Origin: Sphingomonadales bacterium
Lineage (GTDB): Bacteria > Pseudomonadota > Alphaproteobacteria > Sphingomonadales > Sphingomonadaceae
NCBI GenBank assembly: GCA_004292705.1
Contig: RDXA01000160.1
Span: forward strand, 1 to 14,579
DNA length: 14,579 nucleotides
Reading direction: 5' to 3'
Shown piece by piece: positions 14,212-14,579 of the stretch. Below the pieces are notes generated by a model that saw nothing but the letters and a program-made list of their open reading frames with translations, made no database searches and was not told the origin of the DNA. Within the stretch, counting starts at the first letter, position 1. The number at the start of each line of letters is the position of its first letter. The translations under genes and the position numbers were made by a program.

Positions 14212-14579
14212 AGCTCGCAACCCTCGACAACGGCACTCGCGATGGCAAGCTGGTGGTGGTCAGCAAGGACCTCACCCGCTGCTGCGCGGCGGGCTATATT
14301 GCGCCCACGCTGCAAGCAGCGCTGGATGATTGGGAGCGGATTGCGCCCGAACTCGAAGTCCTCGCCCGCGATGTCGAGCATGAAACCGTGCCATGCGAGC
14401 GGTTCCATGAACGTCAGGCCCACTCCCCCCTGCCGCGCGCCTATCAGTGGGCCGATGGCAGCGCCTATATCAACCACGTTGAGCTGGTACGGCAGGCGCG
14501 CGGGAGCAAGGTGCCGGAGAGCTTCTATACTGACCCGCTGATGTATCAGGGCGGCTCGGACTCCTTCCTGCGGCCCCGG
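14208..14579 (+). CDS. Fumarylacetoacetate hydrolase family protein, 3' end outside the window
   Basis: The first 124 codons of a gene cut by the window edge are visible. The protein begins MKLATLDNGTRDGKLVVVSKDL and includes LPRAYQWADGSAYINHVELVRQARG and PLMYQGGSDSFLRPR. This matches the N-terminal part of the FAH family found in alphaproteobacterial tyrosine catabolism, which hydrolyses fumarylacetoacetate to fumarate and acetoacetate. The metal-binding acidic residues of the catalytic core lie further downstream and cannot be checked. The ATG at 14208 overlaps the maiA stop codon by 4 bases. Related FAH-family enzymes act on other acylpyruvates, but the maiA partner makes the tyrosine pathway the best reading. 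Confidence 0.87.
   Translation, partial: MKLATLDNGTRDGKLVVVSKDLTRCCAAGYIAPTLQAALDDWERIAPELEVLARDVEHETVPCERFHERQAHSPLPRAYQWADGSAYINHVELVRQARGSKVPESFYTDPLMYQGGSDSFLRPR

Overview
The window is dense, GC-rich chromosomal DNA with short intergenic gaps and many 4-base start/stop overlaps. Gene content points to an alphaproteobacterium, most likely a sphingomonad of the Sphingomonadaceae/Erythrobacteraceae type: a hemC-hemD-mitofilin cluster, a combined tsaD-gpsA-flippase operon, a periplasmic S10 peptidase and a maleylacetoacetate isomerase/fumarylacetoacetase pair. The taxon is inferred from protein character, not from a marker gene. I see no rRNA, tRNA, CRISPR array, insertion sequence or phage gene.

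Layout. 15-591: a HigB-HigA toxin-antitoxin pair, toxin first. 644-2727: a periplasmic serine carboxypeptidase (S10) coupled to a small lipoprotein of unknown function. 2663-4759 (minus): a full-length DsbD-type transmembrane thiol:disulfide reductase whose 3' end overlaps the lipoprotein gene tail to tail. 4810-5988: a UbiH-type FAD hydroxylase of ubiquinone synthesis, reading away from dsbD and running tail to tail into the next cluster. 5985-8611 (minus): hemC, hemD and a Mic60/mitofilin-like membrane protein, transcribed in that order. 8656-12205: tsaD, gpsA and a polysaccharide flippase, linked by 4-base overlaps. 12295-12867: a membrane-anchored helix-hairpin-helix protein. 12941-13297: a stand-alone response-regulator receiver. 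13564-14579: maiA and a fumarylacetoacetate hydrolase gene cut by the window edge, the last steps of tyrosine/homogentisate breakdown.

Most of this is housekeeping. The clearest anomaly is in tsaD. The protein is otherwise complete and keeps its metal ligands, but it lacks about 16 residues that should carry the GGVxAN nucleotide/substrate-binding motif, with the reading frame preserved. TsaD makes the universal t6A tRNA modification, so this is either a real, unusual enzyme, a pseudogene rescued elsewhere, or an assembly error. Other points worth a look are the Mic60 homologue in the heme operon, the 44-base divergent hemC/tsaD promoter region, the 65-base convergent overlap of lipoprotein and dsbD, the membrane-tethered helix-hairpin-helix protein, and inverted repeats just upstream of the response regulator. 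I did not find a convincing new multi-gene system.
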